DNA of 64,000 nt from Cristatella mucedo (Eukaryota > Bryozoa > Phylactolaemata > Cristatellidae). The position numbers and the translations under genes are program-made. The stretch spans positions 370,001 to 434,000 of the forward strand of contig WPIO01000186.1 of the NCBI GenBank assembly GCA_009760855.2, in the 5' to 3' direction. This document shows, piece after piece, positions 1 through 22,049 of the stretch. Position 1 is the stretch's first letter. The number at the start of each line of letters is the position of its first letter. The notes under the pieces are model-generated. The model was not told where the DNA came from, did not search any database, and saw only the letters and a program-made list of their open reading frames with translations.

Positions 1-155
1 TGTGGAGCTGATGTGGTCGTCTAACGAGAGGTCGCTTTGGAATATGACACCTAGATTTCGAGCTGATGCAACTGGAGATATGCTGGCAGAGCCAATTTTG
101 AAAGTCAGCCTTTCCAATTTCTGAATAACACTAGGTTTGCCCATAACTAGCTTGA
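1..155 (-). mobile_element. LINE-A internal fragment (RT region, left edge of window)
   Basis: Reverse complement is near-identical to 56370-56525 of the best LINE-A copy (region coding LVMGKPS and SLDDHISST). Confidence 0.8.
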
Positions 156-261
156 GCCAACGACACCGATTCTAGAGGAGATATGTTGGCAGAGCCGACT
201 TTGAGGGTTGGGTTTTCAAAATTCTGTGCAAAACTTGGTTTTCCCTTCACAAGTAAGATAA

Positions 262-1190
262 TAATAATAATAATAATAATACATTTGATAAAACGCCCTC
301 AGAGAACTCAAGCTTCCTCTAAGCGATTTACAATTCCTGCAAAGGAAGAACGATCGAATGGTTTGTGGTAGCATGTTCAATAAACAACAAGAATAATATG
401 GTTAGGGGTGACATGCACAGAGTCAGTGTGTAAGTGTGGCTAGTGGCAGCATGCGACAGTGTCAGTACGCATAGGACGAATCGCAGGGACCCACTAAATG
501 CTGTGATACATAGATGCGTTTTTAGTTTCTTTTTAAATGTGGTCAAGTCAGGAGATGTCGTGACGCAGGTCGATAGTGAGTTCTAGGCTTTGGGAGCGTA
601 CAAACTAAAGGCACGGTCTCCAAAGGACTTGAGGTTTGTACGAGGTATAGTTAAACAGTTTGATTCTGAAAAGCGGATGGTACGATGCTTAGCCTGGTGG
701 TTTGTATTGTCATTCAAGCTGCAAAAGTGTGCTGCTATCCAGTTATCAATGTTAGCGATACGAGTTGTAAGGAGGTCGAATGAGCTCGACATTCTGGAAG
801 GTACGGATGGATCGAAGCGCAGGTTGAGTTTGGTGACAGCACCGGGAGAAAGGGAGAGTATACTTTGTCAAAAACAGCGGACTAAGCACGGATCCCTGAA
901 AATGCTTCGTACTTTAAAGGCTCCTCTGACGACTGCTGCCCGCTGACATCAATGATCTGACTCTCCAGCTGAGATAAGACCCAAACTATTGCGTTGCAAC
1001 GCCAGTGCTAGCCATGCGAGTCGATCGGCATTCAAGAAGCACTTTGTGATCAATAGCATCAAACGCCGACCAAAGTATCCAGCAAAGCAATAAGAGAGAC
1101 TCCACACAGTTGAGTTTGCGTCCCTGACGCGGTCGGCATGCACTCGTAGCGGTGCAGACTCGGCTGAGTGATTCGAACCGAAACGTTCCA
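262..1190 (-). mobile_element. LINE-A fragments: 3' end (262-690) and RT piece (about 900-1190)
   Basis: On the minus strand 262-690 carries the ATT tail, the terminal hairpin (stem around AAGCG..CC/TCTCT) and the C-terminal coding end. 900-1190 encodes AFDAIDHKVLLECRS, a reverse-transcriptase motif. Heavily broken. Confidence 0.75.
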
Positions 1191-1199
1191 GCACGAAAG

Positions 1200-2330
1200 T
1201 ATGGGATGATGATACTCTTAGGGTTCATATAGATTATCGTGCAGGAAATGTATGCGGCGAAACGGTGGCTGGCCGCCAGGCTGTGGCTCTCTTGTTTACT
1301 CGCTTTGTCGGCTCCCTCATCCCTTTTTCTTCGATTCACGTGCGTGCGCGTGTATCTATGCTTGCTGAAGACGCTACGCCCGGCATACGGCAGCGCATAC
1401 GCTTCCGGTGGCTGGTGCCGGTTCTGCTGGGAAGTAGTCGGCTGAAGCGTTTCCGCAGTACATGTAGTTCGGCTGGTACGTATGAGGAAATGTCCGCGAT
1501 ATGCAGATGTAGTGCGTATTCTCGTACATGAGCGGCGTGTCTTAGTACTTCCCAGCCATTCTTACGCGATTCCAATGCGCCTTTCTGACTGTCCCATGTC
1601 GTCGGGCCACAAGACTAGCGCGACGCTGCGTCGCAGGCGCTCGTCGCGCGTTCGTGCGTCTTCGGTAACACTACTAATGCACTACTAATCTAATAATAAT
1701 ACCACATTTGTATAGTGCCCTCAAGAGAACTTAAACTCACTTTCTAGGCACTTTACATTTGATACGTGCGTGTGGCATTTTTGCCAGCGCTTATGCGAAT
1801 CCGGTCGGTTCGGCCGATCTCGTCGACCGCGCTACGCCGAGCCGGCCGGCTGGCTTTGCCCGCAGTGGGTGCACTCGCAGCATCATTCGTTCCCCCGCGC
1901 TTTCGGCTGCTGCTCGTGCAAGTACTAACTTTCAACTACCTCATCGCCGCTGTGGTCGGTTCTTCCGTAGCAGCATGTAATGCGGCGGTTGCTTGCATTT
2001 AAATTGTCACCGAGGAGTGCGAAACTTTTCCGTTCAAGTTGATATGTAATGAGGAATCAGGCGTCGTGTGGATTGCCCGCCGTGTCCTTGTTGGTGCTTG
2101 CCGAAGCGACGCAAGTCAGTATCGCTGTGTGACGTGCTTCCATTACTGCACGTGTACAGTGCCCAAAACGAAATCAAGTTTTGTTTGGCAACTATTGCGC
2201 ATATCCTATGGCAGTAATATTGAGCGATCTAGTAAGATTTTGTAGTGATTCCCTGCGTTAGGTTCAACTGGATTGATCGCGATTCTTAAGTGGCCGTGGA
2301 CAAGGCATCTGCTTCTATGCCTTGGACCCA
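1200..2330. other. No gene recognised
   Basis: GC-rich unique-looking sequence with short open frames only. 1690-1760 resembles a LINE-A tail. Nothing else supportable. Confidence 0.4.
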
Positions 2331-2339
2331 AAGTGTCTC

Positions 2340-2620
2340 ATCACCCCCTCTCCCCCAGGACCCCATGCCAGACAGCAGTGGTGCAGTGCAACCGCGCCTT
2401 GTGTGATTAAGGCTTGGTGCATTCATAGTCGCAGGTCTTCCTACCTGTGCAATAGGATAGTAGCCGCAGCTTGTGCAAAACTCTGCAGTTGCGCTTGTCT
2501 GTAGAGAGTCTGCTACTGCCACATTACATCACTGGCTCTCCAAGCCAAGCAGCCTATTGACTTCAAGGTCCTCTAACTCACTTGTAGGTCCCTTCTACGA
2601 AACTCTGAAGTTCCGACGTG
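2340..2620 (+). mobile_element. Degraded LINE-A fragment
   Basis: Matches the NSAARLVCRE..SCHITPLL..LHWL coding region of LINE-A at low identity. Confidence 0.5.
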
Positions 2621-2934
2621 CGTCACACTCGGAGACTGAGGCGGCTAGGACTTGTGTAAAGCTCAACAGTTTGCCGTGTTCATAGCGTGTGAGAAATTAT
2701 ATGTTTTACAGACATTAACTGCTCGCTGCCTATGCTGGGCTCACCAATCTGTCGGCAACTGCTTCGGTGCTCACCGTCTTAAAGGTTAGCTAATCTTGCA
2801 GGCTCATTTATATTACGGCAGAAGAGTCTTAGCGGTTATTGCCACCGCATGCAGTGGGGCAATTTTGCATTATGCACTGCAGGACTCGAAGCAATCGCGC
2901 ATGTCTCGAAGTGAAAGTGCCTTACTTGTTGCTG

Positions 2935-3085
2935 GTTCGGTCCAGTGGTTAAGCTGCTCGCCCAGACTAAGGTCAAGGTGAATGTATTTGTTGACCGAGG
3001 TCGTGGGCTCGAGCCCTGCGGCATATGTGAAGCGCCTGAATAGAGATTAAGTTCTCTTAGAGAGCTATGCAAAGGCATTAAGCTA
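2935..3085 (+). mobile_element. SINE-2 (tRNA-derived), copy 1
   Basis: tRNA-like head with box A (GGTCCAGTGGTTAAG) and box B (GGGCTCGAGCCC), then a tail with AAGCGCCTGAATAGAGATTA as in LINE-A. Confidence 0.75.
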
Positions 3086-3474
3086 TAATACTTATATGCT
3101 TCAGCACTGCCATCTTATCGGCATATGCTATGTAGGCCAACGTCGTGTTGGAATGTGCTTCTGCACTCACCGTTCTGTCGGCAAATGCTCCCACTGCCGA
3201 GTTATCGTCCATTAGAGATTCACCAGCCCTTAGTCACCATTCTATTTAATACTTCCGTGCATGCCTATTATCGGTTCTCTCTAGTCGTTCAAAAGCATTT
3301 CTTGATGCCACTGCCCCTGCTAGGGTTCATGAGTTAGTTATCTCCCTTCGGAAGCCCAATCGAAGTAGGAGAGATGTTAGGGACAAATCTTCCATATTTC
3401 TTGCATCGTTTAGAGCCGCCCAGGATTTCGATCTGGCTCGAGTAAGGCACTGAATTATTTCAACTTCATATTCA

Positions 3475-3550
3475 TTAAACCCTCTGCAATCCCCTCTGCA
3501 ATCCCCTCTGCAACCCCCTCTGCAATCCCCTCTGCAATCCTCTCTGCAAC
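3475..3550 (+). repeat. 12-bp minisatellite, about 6 units
   Basis: Unit CCCTCTGCAATC with single-base variants, ending just before SINE-1. Confidence 0.85.
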
Positions 3551-3555
3551 CTGAA

Positions 3556-3745
3556 ATGGTGAGCCGCAATGGCACACCAGGTCAGGTCGTTGGTTTTCAT
3601 AAACCTCGGTGCCGAGGTCGTGGGTTCGAATCCTGCAGTGGGCGATCCTTTACTGTCCCTGCAAGCGGTGGTGATAGCCGTAAAGGCTCTTCTGTTGCTA
3701 TACAAAAGAGGCTGTTCAATCAGCTAATGTCTATTTATTTATTAT
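3556..3745 (+). mobile_element. SINE-1 (tRNA-derived), copy 1
   Basis: Head GGTGAGCCGCAATGGCACAC (box A) and box B GGTTCGAATCC, then a body with GGTGATAGCCGTAAAGGCTC and the end CTATACAAAAGAGGCTG. Confidence 0.78.
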
Positions 3746-3759
3746 CCCAGTGACCACTC

Positions 3760-4560
3760 GTAAAATGTGCCAAATGAATATGCATTCCATGTGCAAAAAG
3801 ACAGTAGTGCATGATGACAACTTGCATCTTGACAATGCCCTGATGTGTTTGGGGTGACCAAGACTTGGCTGGAATCCTCCAAGTGACCGGCTATAGCACC
3901 CTTTCAGGATTCCCCATTGAATTTTAAGACATTTGCAGTCCCCTCAAAGCAGTCTTTCGAATTTCATGTATCAAGTCCCTCCAATAGCCAGCTGCCAATT
4001 GTGGCAGTCATACATCGCCGGCGCATATCAAGATGTGATCTATTTTTGATTTTTCCAATCGCATTTTGATTCGTCCTTCCACAAACTGTCCCTTCCTTTT
4101 ATACTCGACTATGTCAAAATTCAGTTCGATTACTCAACTGATCCACTATGTACCGAATTTTACTCTGGCTGATTCATTTTATCTCGTGGTTCATGTGCAC
4201 TGGCCCATTCCTATCAAAGGTCACATTCTCGATCACAGATATTATCCTATGATTGTATGATGTCAGCTCATATTATCTATTTCTGCACATATGATCTCAT
4301 GTGGGTGTCTAACTACTTTTCATATTCCCTTTGGTATCGCTAATGTCTTATTCCCTTTGGTATTGCTAATATCTTCGAATCAAGAAAGCTTAGGAACCAT
4401 GATATTGAAGGTGTTTGTCAAAAAGTATCTTCCTTGCTGCGTCTCCTATATCCTCCATCTTATTTATCATCGAGAGTGGAATGCTGCAGTTCGACACGTG
4501 TGAATATTTTGGCCGAGTTTGCAATGCTGACTAAGCACTATGTAATGACACGTGTTCCTT
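3760..4560. other. No gene recognised
   Basis: AT-richer sequence with only short open frames. No family or repeat recognised. Confidence 0.4.
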
Positions 4561-4565
4561 TACAG

Positions 4566-4606
4566 CAGTGGTTCTCAACCATCCCAATGCCGCGACCCTT
4601 TAATGA
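4566..4606 (+). mobile_element. SPIN-like hAT 5' terminal fragment
   Basis: Starts CAGTGGTTCTCAACC and continues AATGCCGCGACCCTTTAAT, the same terminal sequence as at 55881. It is cut off before a LINE-B copy begins. Confidence 0.65.
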
Positions 4607-4627
4607 TCTATTTAATGAGCTATTGTG

Positions 4628-5102
4628 CTCATTTTGACTCAGCTGCCAGGCCACGGCTTGGCTCATTTGTACCTAGCCGAACTGCTGCACCAGTTTCAGC
4701 CTGTTCGCGCCCTCAGGTCCTGTGTGGACAATAAATTAGCTGTCCCATTCCTCCGCTTAAAGACAGTTGGCGACAGAAGCTTTTGCTTTGCAGGTCCTAG
4801 ACTGTGGAACTCGCTTCCACAATTCTTACGCAACGACAACTACTCTCCTATTGCCGACTATGGCACATCCTTTCCAGCCGTCCTGAGCTGCTACTTCTAT
4901 GCTACTCACTACCTCAACTGCTCTTCTGACTCTGCTATGCTTCCCACTTTCTCTTTGTTGCGTGAGACAAAGTCTGTTGGCTACCGAATGCGTACCGTAA
5001 GCCGCTTAGGCTGTGAGTGCTCTATACAAAACTCTCCTGCGTAGCACCCACATAGTCTTTATGACTTTGTGGAGTTACATTACAGACGGAGATACATTAC
5101 AT
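4628..5102 (+). mobile_element. LINE-B 3' end copy
   Basis: Encodes HGLAHLYLAELLHQFQPVRA and FAGPRLWNSLPQFLRND (RT C-terminus), then a 3' UTR and an ACATT-type tail. Confidence 0.85.
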
Positions 5103-5160
5103 TAGGCTATATTTCTCCGTAGTTCGGTAGAATTTTTAAATCAGGTGACTGACTGGGCCG

Positions 5161-5163
<3 letters not shown>

Positions 5164-5193
<30 letters not shown>
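5164..5193. repeat. (TA)n microsatellite
   Basis: Uninterrupted TA dinucleotides next to SINE-2. Confidence 0.9.
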
Positions 5194-5196
<3 letters not shown>

Positions 5197-5198
5197 CT

Positions 5199-5338
5199 AT
5201 AATTCATTTGTATAGCGCCCCAAAATAACTTGATCTCTATTCAGGCGCTTCACATGTGCCTCGGGGCTCGAGCTCTGCCGACCTCAACCAGACCTTGGTC
5301 GGGGTGAGCACCTGAGTCGCTGGACCAAACCAGCTTTT
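5199..5338 (-). mobile_element. SINE-2, copy 2
   Basis: Minus-strand copy with degraded box B (GGCTCGAGCTC form) and the shared LINE-A-type tail. Confidence 0.72.
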
Positions 5339-5436
5339 AGCACCAAAGAAATGCTTCACTGGCCTGGCAGTGTCCTTAGGGTCGTTATCTTGCCGCCAAA
5401 TGAAATAAAATAAATAAATAAATGTATAAGCTAATT

Positions 5437-5598
5437 TAACAACCTCTTTTGTATAGCGACAGAAGAGCCTTTACGGCTATCACCACTGCTTGTAGTGGCT
5501 ATAGAGGTATACCCACAGCAGGATTCGAACCCACGACCACGGGACCGAGGTCGTGAAAAGCAACCGCCTTACCTAGTGTGCCATCACGACTCACCAAA
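5437..5598 (-). mobile_element. SINE-1, copy 2
   Basis: Full-length-looking minus copy: on its own strand GGTGAGTCGTGATGGCACAC, GTGGGTTCGAATCCTGC and the AAAGGCTCTTCTGTCGC end. Confidence 0.8.
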
Positions 5599-5847
5599 TA
5601 ATGGCCCCAACCAGAGGATTTGAAATCAAACATGTTTGACCTACGGTAGCTTAAGTATAGAACTTGTTGATGAATCCTTGTTGGTGCTGGTGGGGTAGCC
5701 TAGCTAATCGCATGATTAATGCTAACCCCTGAGGACGGTCATAGAGCGATATCGGCCTGCAGCTGAGGCCTTTACCAGTTGCCGACCTTTTAGTAGCCTC
5801 TCACTAAGCGCATGCATACAAACAGCTTATGTGTGTGATTTAGGCTG

Positions 5848-6690
5848 TTAATAATAATAATAATGCTCTTGATAAAGTGCCCTCAGAGAGCTTAATCTCT
5901 TTCTAGGCGCTTTACATTTGCTGGAAAGGGAAATGCACGTGAATGGTAAGTAAAGTCATGCTTGAAAAACAAAAAAAATGAATAATATGGTTAGGGGTGA
6001 CATGCACAGGGTCAGCATGCAAATGTGGTTAGTGGCAGCATGCACAGTGTCAGCATGCATAAGCACATCAAGGACGAATCATAGGAACCCACTAAATGCT
6101 GTCCTAAATAGGTGTATTTTTAAGTTCTTTTTAAATGTGGTCAGGTCAGGGGATGTTCTGATGCAGGTCGGGAGGGAGTTCCACGCTTTGGGAGCATACG
6201 AACCAATTCACGGTCTCCAAAGGATTTAAGGTTTGTACGAGGTATTTGTAGACTGTTGGATTCCGAAAAGCGGGCGGTACGATGCTTGGCCTGATGGGGG
6301 AGTATATGTGAGAGATAGGCTAGAGCCAAAGAATGAAGGGACGTAAAATTGAGTGACAAAACCTTGAAGTCAATCCGTTGCTTGACTGGTAGCCAGTGCA
6401 GGTCGGCGAGGAGTGGAGTAATATGGCAACTGCGATGCTCACGACAGACAAGCCTAGCTGCAGAGTTTTGCACCGCCTGCAATCGCCTGATCGAACATGC
6501 TGGTAGGCCAGTAAGCAGTGAGTTGCAGAAGTCTAGACGAGATGTCACGAATGCATGGACCAACTTAGATGAGGTATCCTTATCTAAACAAGCCCGAATT
6601 TAAGCAATGTTATAAAGCTGAAAATAGGCAGATTTGACTGTGTAGCTGATATGGTCGTCTAACGAGAGGTCGTTTAGGAATATGACACCT
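5848..6690 (-). mobile_element. LINE-A 3' portion
   Basis: Tail, hairpin, 3' UTR and a 140-codon open stretch encoding VHAFVTSRLDFCNSLLTGLP and AKHRTARFSESNSLQIPRT. Highly similar to 56600-57300. Confidence 0.88.
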
Positions 6691-7011
6691 AGATATAAAG
6701 AGAATATGACACCTAGATGGAATGTGACCCATGGAATATGACACCTAGATATTAGTTAGTAAATATTTTAATAAGCTTCACGTAACCTAGTATCTCGGCA
6801 TCGTAGAACGCCCTCTTATTATCCGAACGAGCTTACAGCAACAGTAGCTGCTGCCCTGCTACGACTTTTTGATGAGTGCATTACGACTCTCTCATGAATG
6901 CTGACTTTGGTTGGGTCTCCCTACCAGTTCAGCTGGATCTCTCGGCAGGATTTTGATGCCATTGATGACATAATCCCACTCGGGCTAATGTTGCCTCATC
7001 TAGACATCACA

Positions 7012-7690
7012 CAATAATAAGAATGATGATGGTACATTGGTTATAGCATCCCCAGAGAACTCAGTCTCTTTCTAGGCACTTTACAATTGCTGCAAAGGAA
7101 GCACGATCGATAGTCGTAGCATGCTCAATGACAACAAGCCCAGAATGGTTAGGGGTGACATGCACAGGGTCAGCATGCAAGTGTGGTTAGTGCCAGCACG
7201 CAGCAGTGTCAGCGCGCACGAGAATAACATGATAGGGCGTAACACTGCAAAGGAGAACGACCCGGACACTTAAAATGCAGTAATAAATAAATGTTTTTTG
7301 GCTATTTTTAAATTTGGTCAAGTCAGGGATGTCGTGACGCCAGTCGGAAGTGAGTTTCAGGATTTGGGAGCTTGCGAACCAAAGGCATGGTCTCAAAAAA
7401 GATTGTGGTTTGTACAAGGTAAACAATTTGATTCCAAACTGTAGGTGGTAGGATGCTTAGCTAGGTGGAGGAGTAAGTAGATCTCATGGGTAGGCTGAAG
7501 CCAAAGAATGAAGGGAATTAAAAGTGAGTGCCAAAACCTTCAAATCGATTCGGTGCTTGACTGGGAGCCGGAGCAGGTCGGCGAGAAGTGGTTTGTTGTG
7601 GCAACTGCAACGCTCACGACAGACAAACGTGGCTGCAGAGTTTTGCACCGGCTGTAAATGCCCGATTGCGCATATAATAAATAGCCTTTC
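7012..7690 (-). mobile_element. LINE-A 3' portion, more degraded
   Basis: Same tail, UTR and coding order as the previous copy, with frameshifts. Confidence 0.75.
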
Positions 7691-7899
7691 AGAATTTAGG
7701 CTTTTATTTGTATGCTGACGACAAGCAATCCTACTTGTGCTTTGTTTCTTACTTGCTTCCCCTTGCTTCCTCCCTCCCTCCCTCCCCCCCAGCATCTGAC
7801 ACCCGTAGCATGTAATTCAGTTGTCATCTTTTAAAACATCAGCTCTACTGTCAAGTGTGCTTACTTGTATGTAAGTTATATTGCACAAATTCGTATTAG

Positions 7900-8200
7900 T
7901 TTAGATAAAGACACCACAGCCAGTCTGGTCCATACATTTGTGACGTCCTGACTAGACTTGTGTTACTCTCTACTTGTAAGCCTTCCTGCCCATGCACTGA
8001 GGTAATTAAAGCTGGTTCAAAACTCGTTAGTCAGGCTTCTTTGTTGTAAGCTTCGTAACTGACCCATCAACCGCTGCTCACACATTTTCACAGGCTGTCT
8101 ATCAAGCAGCGTATTATCAAGCTTCATTTATTGACGTAGGATTCCGCGCCTAGCCTTTAGGCCCCCTCATACGTTGTTGCTACGTCCTACCTGTCTGAAT
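7900..8200 (+). mobile_element. Degraded LINE-A fragment upstream of the FASTKD-like gene
   Basis: Scattered matches to the VHAFVTS/LDFC and LP(V/I)KQR coding segments. Ends just before the candidate promoter. Confidence 0.4.
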
Positions 8201-8242
8201 TATTTTCATGTCGGTCTTTAAGCTGCGCCGTGCTCTTTTCTC

Positions 8243-8300
8243 ATTGGTTGATTTCTTGTGCTCCTATTTAAGGTCAGATCTAGTTGACAGCCTGCATTCA
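8243..8300 (+). promoter_or_regulatory. Candidate core promoter of the FASTKD-like gene
   Basis: ATTGG (inverted CCAAT box) at 8243-8247, TATTTAAG at 8265-8272, and a TCAGTC initiator-like site near 8298. TATA-to-start spacing is about 30 bp. Position, about 370 bp before the ATG, fits a 5' UTR. No transcript evidence; inferred from motifs only. Confidence 0.35.
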
Positions 8301-8665
8301 GTCGCTGCGCCCTCAACGCTCGGAAGTCACTGGCGACTTCACATCACTTCGTCTCCTCATTTGTTGGCATTCAGAAAAGAAGCTGTGGCCTACATGTTCC
8401 TCACAGTCCTTGTTATGTGTTAGTGAATTATTCTTTTTTGCACTCGTGCGTTACAGTCGTAACCGTAGCTATGACTTTAGGCAGTGCAGACAATGTGGAC
8501 AAGGCTCGTTCAAAGCCTGTTCGAACTCGAGAGAAAATTTTGCTGGTAACTTCACTTTGAACGTTTGCCAGTGTGGCTGGTCCTGCGGTGGCGGCGCCAC
8601 CACGGCGTGTCTGCCGTGGAGCGGCCTCGTTGAATTCAGCCGAGCCGCTTTGCACTTTGCAGGGG

Positions 8666-18978
<10,313 letters not shown>

Positions 18979-19460
18979 CGCGTCCGCACTCGCCTGCAGC
19001 TCTGCCGTCTCGAGTGTCAGCGCCGACGTCAGTGCTGACGGCATCCACGCAAGGAATTCGGAGGAGGCGGCAGCCGCTGATTGCGGGAGCCTCTGTCGTC
19101 ACTTCCAGTTGGGCATACGAGCCCGCTGGAAGTGATTTGGCGCGCACAGGACGAAGCTGCGGACGCCGCCGCCGGGCTTCCGGTGTGCTCGTTCCCCTCG
19201 CTGCCGTGCCCGTGAGGTGGCGGCAGCGGTGACGTTGCGGCGGCAGCTGCCGCGCTGGCTGCTGCTTGCCTGCGCTGCCCGCGTATGCATCGATGGATGG
19301 ATGGATTCGCGCGAAGTTTCTGTCTCGCGTGCAAGCCTTGGCCGATGGCCTCCGAGCGCCATCTGTCAGTCTCTTGTGAGGCTGCGTCCTGAATGCACCC
19401 GGCAACGCTGGTAGAACGGAGTGTTGCGCAGACGCAAGTCCTGCCACCATTTTCTTGTGT

Positions 19461-19466
19461 AATAAA
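19461..19466 (+). terminator. Poly(A) signal AATAAA of the FASTKD-like gene (candidate)
   Basis: Canonical AATAAA 483 bp after the stop codon. It is the first clear hexamer noticed downstream and would give a 3' UTR of about 0.5 kb. Confidence 0.45.
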
Positions 19467-19871
19467 TTCGGCCTGGAATGAGCTGCATCGCTGTGAACGG
19501 TGGCGCTCCGAGGTCCTTGAGCCACTTCGCGTGTCTCATGCCTATTCCATCAGTATGTGCACTAGTGTCTGGCATCAGGTAGGTCAGGCATTCACTCGCT
19601 GGTGCTATTTAGTTATAGAGATTTCAGTGTTGTGCTGCTACCTCTGATCTGATCCCCTAACCATCGTGCCTCAAGACACGAGGCCGTGTTGCCCGGCCCC
19701 CAGGGCTTGAATTATGGGAAGAGCTCTGGTTTGACATGTAGCGTAGCCCTCAGCCAACTCGTGTGTAGTTCTACACTAGACAAACAGTACTAGGCAGAGT
19801 GAAGAAAGAGCTGGCGAGAGTCACGTGACCTCAAACACCAGCAAGAAAACCGTTTTAACGTCCTACGTGAA

Positions 19872-20440
19872 GTCACCGGGGCTCTTGGGTAGGAGAAGTT
19901 GGCCGAGTAAGTCGTGGTGTTGGGGTCTCCAGGTCTCGCCGAACTATGCACCTGGATGGTTGCAGGCGTGCTCCGGCTATGCTGCCACGCACGCAAGGCG
20001 ATGAGTGCCCGAGGCCCGAGCGGAGCTGGATAGCACGCTCGTTGTTGTGACTTGTATATTCCTCGTTCCCCGTTTAGCGTGTTCGTGACCCCCACCCCGT
20101 GAGTATGTGTCTTTCGGCGGAAGATCTCGACAGTGGTGGACGTCGACTCCGACCAGCCAAGCAGTTACTCAGCTAGCCGGATCTTTTACGGTATAGGCTC
20201 GCTCGTACTGTTGGAGGGAGTCGGTGCAAAGGCGGGACTTGGGAAGGACCGACTAACACGTTTGTTCGCGCTTGCTGCGTCGTCTTGCGCCCCTGTAGTG
20301 TACTTTATACAGGACCTTCCCGTGTAGACTTGTTTAGTTCCCCTGTTGTTGTTGGCGCATGCGTTATTATAATGAGGTCTAACCTGACTGCCGCTCGTCT
20401 TACCCTAGCTCAGCGGCATAGCGAGCTGAGGCGTGGCCTT
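19872..20440 (+). repeat. Tandem 600-bp unit, copy 1
   Basis: About 570 bp that recurs at 20476-21010 at a 604-bp offset, e.g. GTCACCGGGGCTCTTGGG and CGTGTAGACTTGTTTAGTT in both. Origin unknown; LTR-like ancestry possible. Confidence 0.85.
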
Positions 20441-20475
20441 ATATTTATGGCGGGGCCCGGGTGCGGCGGCGTGAG

Positions 20476-21010
20476 GTCACCGGGGCTCTTGGGTTCGAGA
20501 AGTTGGCCGAGTAAGTCGTGGTGTTGGAGGCTTCCGGTCTCGCCGAGTTATGCACCTGGATTCGTGCAGGCGTGCTCCGGCGATGCTGCCACGCACGCAA
20601 GGGAACGAGTGCCCAAGGCCCGAGCGGAGCTGGATAGCTCGCTCGTTGTTGAGACCTGTATATTCTGCATTCCCCGTATAGCGTGTTCGTGACCCAGTGT
20701 GTTTGCGTCTTTCAGTGGAAGCTCACGACTGCGGTAGTTGTCGACTCGGACTAGCCAAGCAGTTACTCAGCCAGCCGGTTTTTTACGCTCGTACTGTTGG
20801 ATTCGGAGTCGGTGCAACGACAGGACTGCAGAAGCTGACTGACCCCAACTGACACGTTCGTTCGCGCTTGCTGCATCGTCTTGCGCCCCCGTAGTGTACT
20901 GTGTATAGGACCCTCCCGTGTAGACTTGTTTAGTTCTCCTGTTGTTGTTATTATAGAGGCTTACGCGGACCACCGGTCGTCTTACCCTAGCACGGCGGCA
21001 TGGCGAGTGG
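20476..21010 (+). repeat. Tandem 600-bp unit, copy 2
   Basis: Second copy with small indels, including a shorter linker in the last third. No coding frame is conserved between copies. Confidence 0.85.
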
Positions 21011-21014
21011 CTGG

Positions 21015-21490
21015 AGAATGGCGGGTTTGGCAGGAAATGGCTTCTGACCCCAGGAACTCGGCTACAGAGCAGAGCTAGGGCAGTGACAGCGAGCCGAGCA
21101 AGAAGCCACGTCTGCCAATGGCAAGAGAGGCGTGATCAACGCGTGTGTCATTTTAACGCATTACTGTAGCGGCAGACACGACGTCTGTGCAGTGACAGTA
21201 TAGAGCGACGACGTTCGGTGACAGTATTCGCTCGGGTATTGTATGTAGCCTGCGCCCTGGTTGCAACTAGGCAGAGCAGCCTTTGCATGATCGGCGTATA
21301 ATGAAAGATATTGAACCCTCTACACCATAACGATTCGCGGTCGCTTGTCTACAAGATAGGTTGAATGAGAACAGTGCAACTGAGGGTATGCGACCACCAA
21401 CTGAGATGTGTAAGCAGCTGTACACCTGTGCTTTTTATCTCTCCCAGCACGTCAAATTCTCTTACCCTGCTTCTCGCTAAGTGTACTGCA
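21015..21490. other. Intergenic, nothing recognised
   Basis: Between the duplicated unit and a LINE-A fragment; no frame or repeat recognised. Confidence 0.4.
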
Positions 21491-21499
21491 CACATGGAC

Positions 21500-21935
21500 G
21501 GCAGCAGAATTTCTCAATCTAATGACGATAAAACAGCAAGCTAGCTTTGGGCAAGCTAAGTATGACTCAAATTGGAAAGATTAGCTCTAAAAACCAGCTC
21601 TGCCAGCATATCTCCTGTTGCATCTACACAAAATCTGAGTGTCCTGTTCCCAAGTGACTTATCTTTACCTGCTTTCAGCTACGTAACATCGCAAAATTCG
21701 GGCCTGCTAAGACACGGATACCATATCCATAATGGTTCATTCATTCATGGCATCCTGTCTCGATTCATGTAACTCAATGCTTGCTGGTCTACCGGCGAGT
21801 GCAATCAGGGGCTTACAGTTGGTGCAAAACTCTGCAGCTAAGCACGTCTAGGCATGTCTGGCATGAGTGTCGAAGTGGCCACATCGCACCACTTCTCGCC
21901 GACCTGCACTGGCTTCCCAATCTTGCAATATATAA
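21500..21935 (+). mobile_element. LINE-A fragment
   Basis: Matches 56355-56780: NDDKT, RLALK, SASISPVAST, CNSMLAGLP-like, NSAAK motifs. Confidence 0.7.
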
Positions 21936-21947
21936 AAAATATAATTC

Positions 21948-22046
21948 ATTTATATAGCGCCCCAAGAGAACCTAATCTCTTTTCAGGCGCTTCACATATG
22001 CCTCGGAGCTCGAGCCCACGACCTCAGCCAGACCTTGGTCGGTGTT
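21948..22046 (-). mobile_element. SINE-2, truncated copy 3
   Basis: Shared tail, box B region and part of the head on the minus strand. Confidence 0.68.
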
Positions 22047-22049
22047 CGG

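Noticed and set aside
3556-3650. tRNA gene (also at other GGTTCGAATCC sites)
   Set aside because: Box A and B are present but the cloverleaf is not convincing, and the same body recurs: SINE heads.
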